Of a stretch of DNA of 64,000 nt, positions 63,492 through 64,000 are shown one piece after another. The stretch comes from Sphingobacterium sp. SRCM116780 (lineage in GTDB: Bacteria > Bacteroidota > Bacteroidia > Sphingobacteriales > Sphingobacteriaceae), in the NCBI RefSeq assembly GCF_021442025.1, contig NZ_CP090446.1, positions 2,914,001 through 2,978,000 on the forward strand. The letters run 5' to 3'. The notes below the pieces were generated by a model that made no database searches, was not told the DNA's origin, and saw only the letters and a program-made list of their open reading frames with translations. Within the stretch, counting starts at the first letter, position 1; every line of letters starts with the position of its first letter. A program made the position numbers and the translations under genes.

Positions 63492-64000
63492 CTAATTAAT
63501 CTGTAACATCAAACTTTCTCCTTCAATCATTTTTCTTAGATTGGTCAATGCATAGCGCATACGACCTAGTGCAGTATTGATGCTGACTTCTGTAATATCC
63601 GCAATATCTTTAAAACTCATATCGCAAAAGTGTCTCATAATTAGCACTTCTTTTTGATCGTCTGGTAATTTTTGAATCATTCTTTTCAAATCAATATCTC
63701 GTTGTTCTTTCAGCATCTTTGATTCCACATTCTCATCGCTAAATTCTAGCACATCGAAAATATCAAACCCTTCTGTATTCACAATATTTGGGGCTCTTTT
63801 TTCTCTTCGGAAATGATCGATGATCATATTGTGTGCAATACGCATCACCCAAGGTAAAAATTTACCTTCATCATTGTATTTTCCACCTTTTAATGTATTG
63901 ATGACTTTGATAAAAGTTTCTTGAAAAATATCTTCAGCAAGATATTCATCTTTCACTTTCATGTAAATGGATGTATATATTTTTGATTTATAACGCTCTA
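63492..64000 (-). CDS. ECF-type RNA polymerase sigma factor (5' end outside window)
   Basis: At least 169 codons. Region 2 (ERYKSKIYTSIYMKVKDEYL then AEDIFQETFIKVINTLKGGK) and region 4 (LPDDQKEVLIMRHFCDMSFK with DIADITEVSINTALGRMRYA) are clear. The Met at 63960-63962 is internal; the frame continues to the window edge with region-2 sequence, so the start lies beyond 64000. No anti-sigma gene is seen downstream; the next feature is a terminator. Target promoters are unknown. Confidence 0.92.
   Translation of the reverse strand, partial: ERYKSKIYTSIYMKVKDEYLAEDIFQETFIKVINTLKGGKYNDEGKFLPWVMRIAHNMIIDHFRREKRAPNIVNTEGFDIFDVLEFSDENVESKMLKEQRDIDLKRMIQKLPDDQKEVLIMRHFCDMSFKDIADITEVSINTALGRMRYALTNLRKMIEGESLMLQIN

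Overview
The window comes from a low-GC Bacteroidota chromosome, most likely Sphingobacteriaceae (Sphingobacterium-like). This rests on TAnnTTTG -7 boxes upstream of many genes, bacillithiol synthesis (BshA), an SRP54/NuoAB/TatC/PurEK gene set typical of the phylum, and 'HGTHSPFVY'-type and outer-membrane beta-barrel proteins found mainly in this group. No transposase, phage gene, CRISPR array or rRNA was seen.

Layout. (1) 1-4800, minus strand: four tRNAs (Thr, Tyr, Gly, Thr), tuf, tRNA-Trp, secE, nusG, rplK, rplA, rplJ, with matching promoters and terminators. (2) 4.9-7.1 kb: an outer-membrane barrel gene, a degenerate methyltransferase-like gene and an unusual G-rich nested palindrome. (3) 7.1-37.65 kb: one large envelope-export locus. 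It holds a histidine kinase, a sigma-54 (NtrC-type) response regulator, a TolC-family channel, an HlyD/MacA-type adaptor, an ABC ATPase, nine consecutive paralogous ~800-aa MacB/FtsX-type permeases and a second ABC ATPase. (4) 37.7-53 kb: a SirB1-like protein, a lipoprotein, QueH, a DUF177-rpmF-plsX-fabH-accB-accC block for ribosome and fatty-acid functions, tatC-rpiB, an M28 peptidase, a large TonB-receptor-like barrel protein, cbpA-cbpM and a TonB remnant. (5) 53-64 kb: arfB and DUF1003, bshA, pyrH-frr, a TIM-barrel protein, purK-purE, nuoA-nuoB, ffh, a membrane zinc peptidase and an ECF sigma factor running off the window.

The most striking result is the regulation of region 3. Six promoters (tolC, hlyD, and permeases 3, 6, 8 and 9) each carry two 18-bp dyads of the form (T/G)TGT(A/T)CG-N4-CGAAC(A/G)(C/A). 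The dyad centres are 21 bp apart (22 at tolC). The nearer dyad centre lies 60.5-63.5 bp upstream of a sigma-54-like TGGC-N8-TTG/TGG element. This geometry, next to a co-encoded NtrC-type regulator and kinase, predicts a self-contained regulon. In it one two-component system would switch on all parts of a tripartite exporter with nine alternative permeases, arranged as six transcription units. The substrate is unknown; export of envelope lipids, lipoproteins or toxic peptides is only inference from the MacB/FtsX family.
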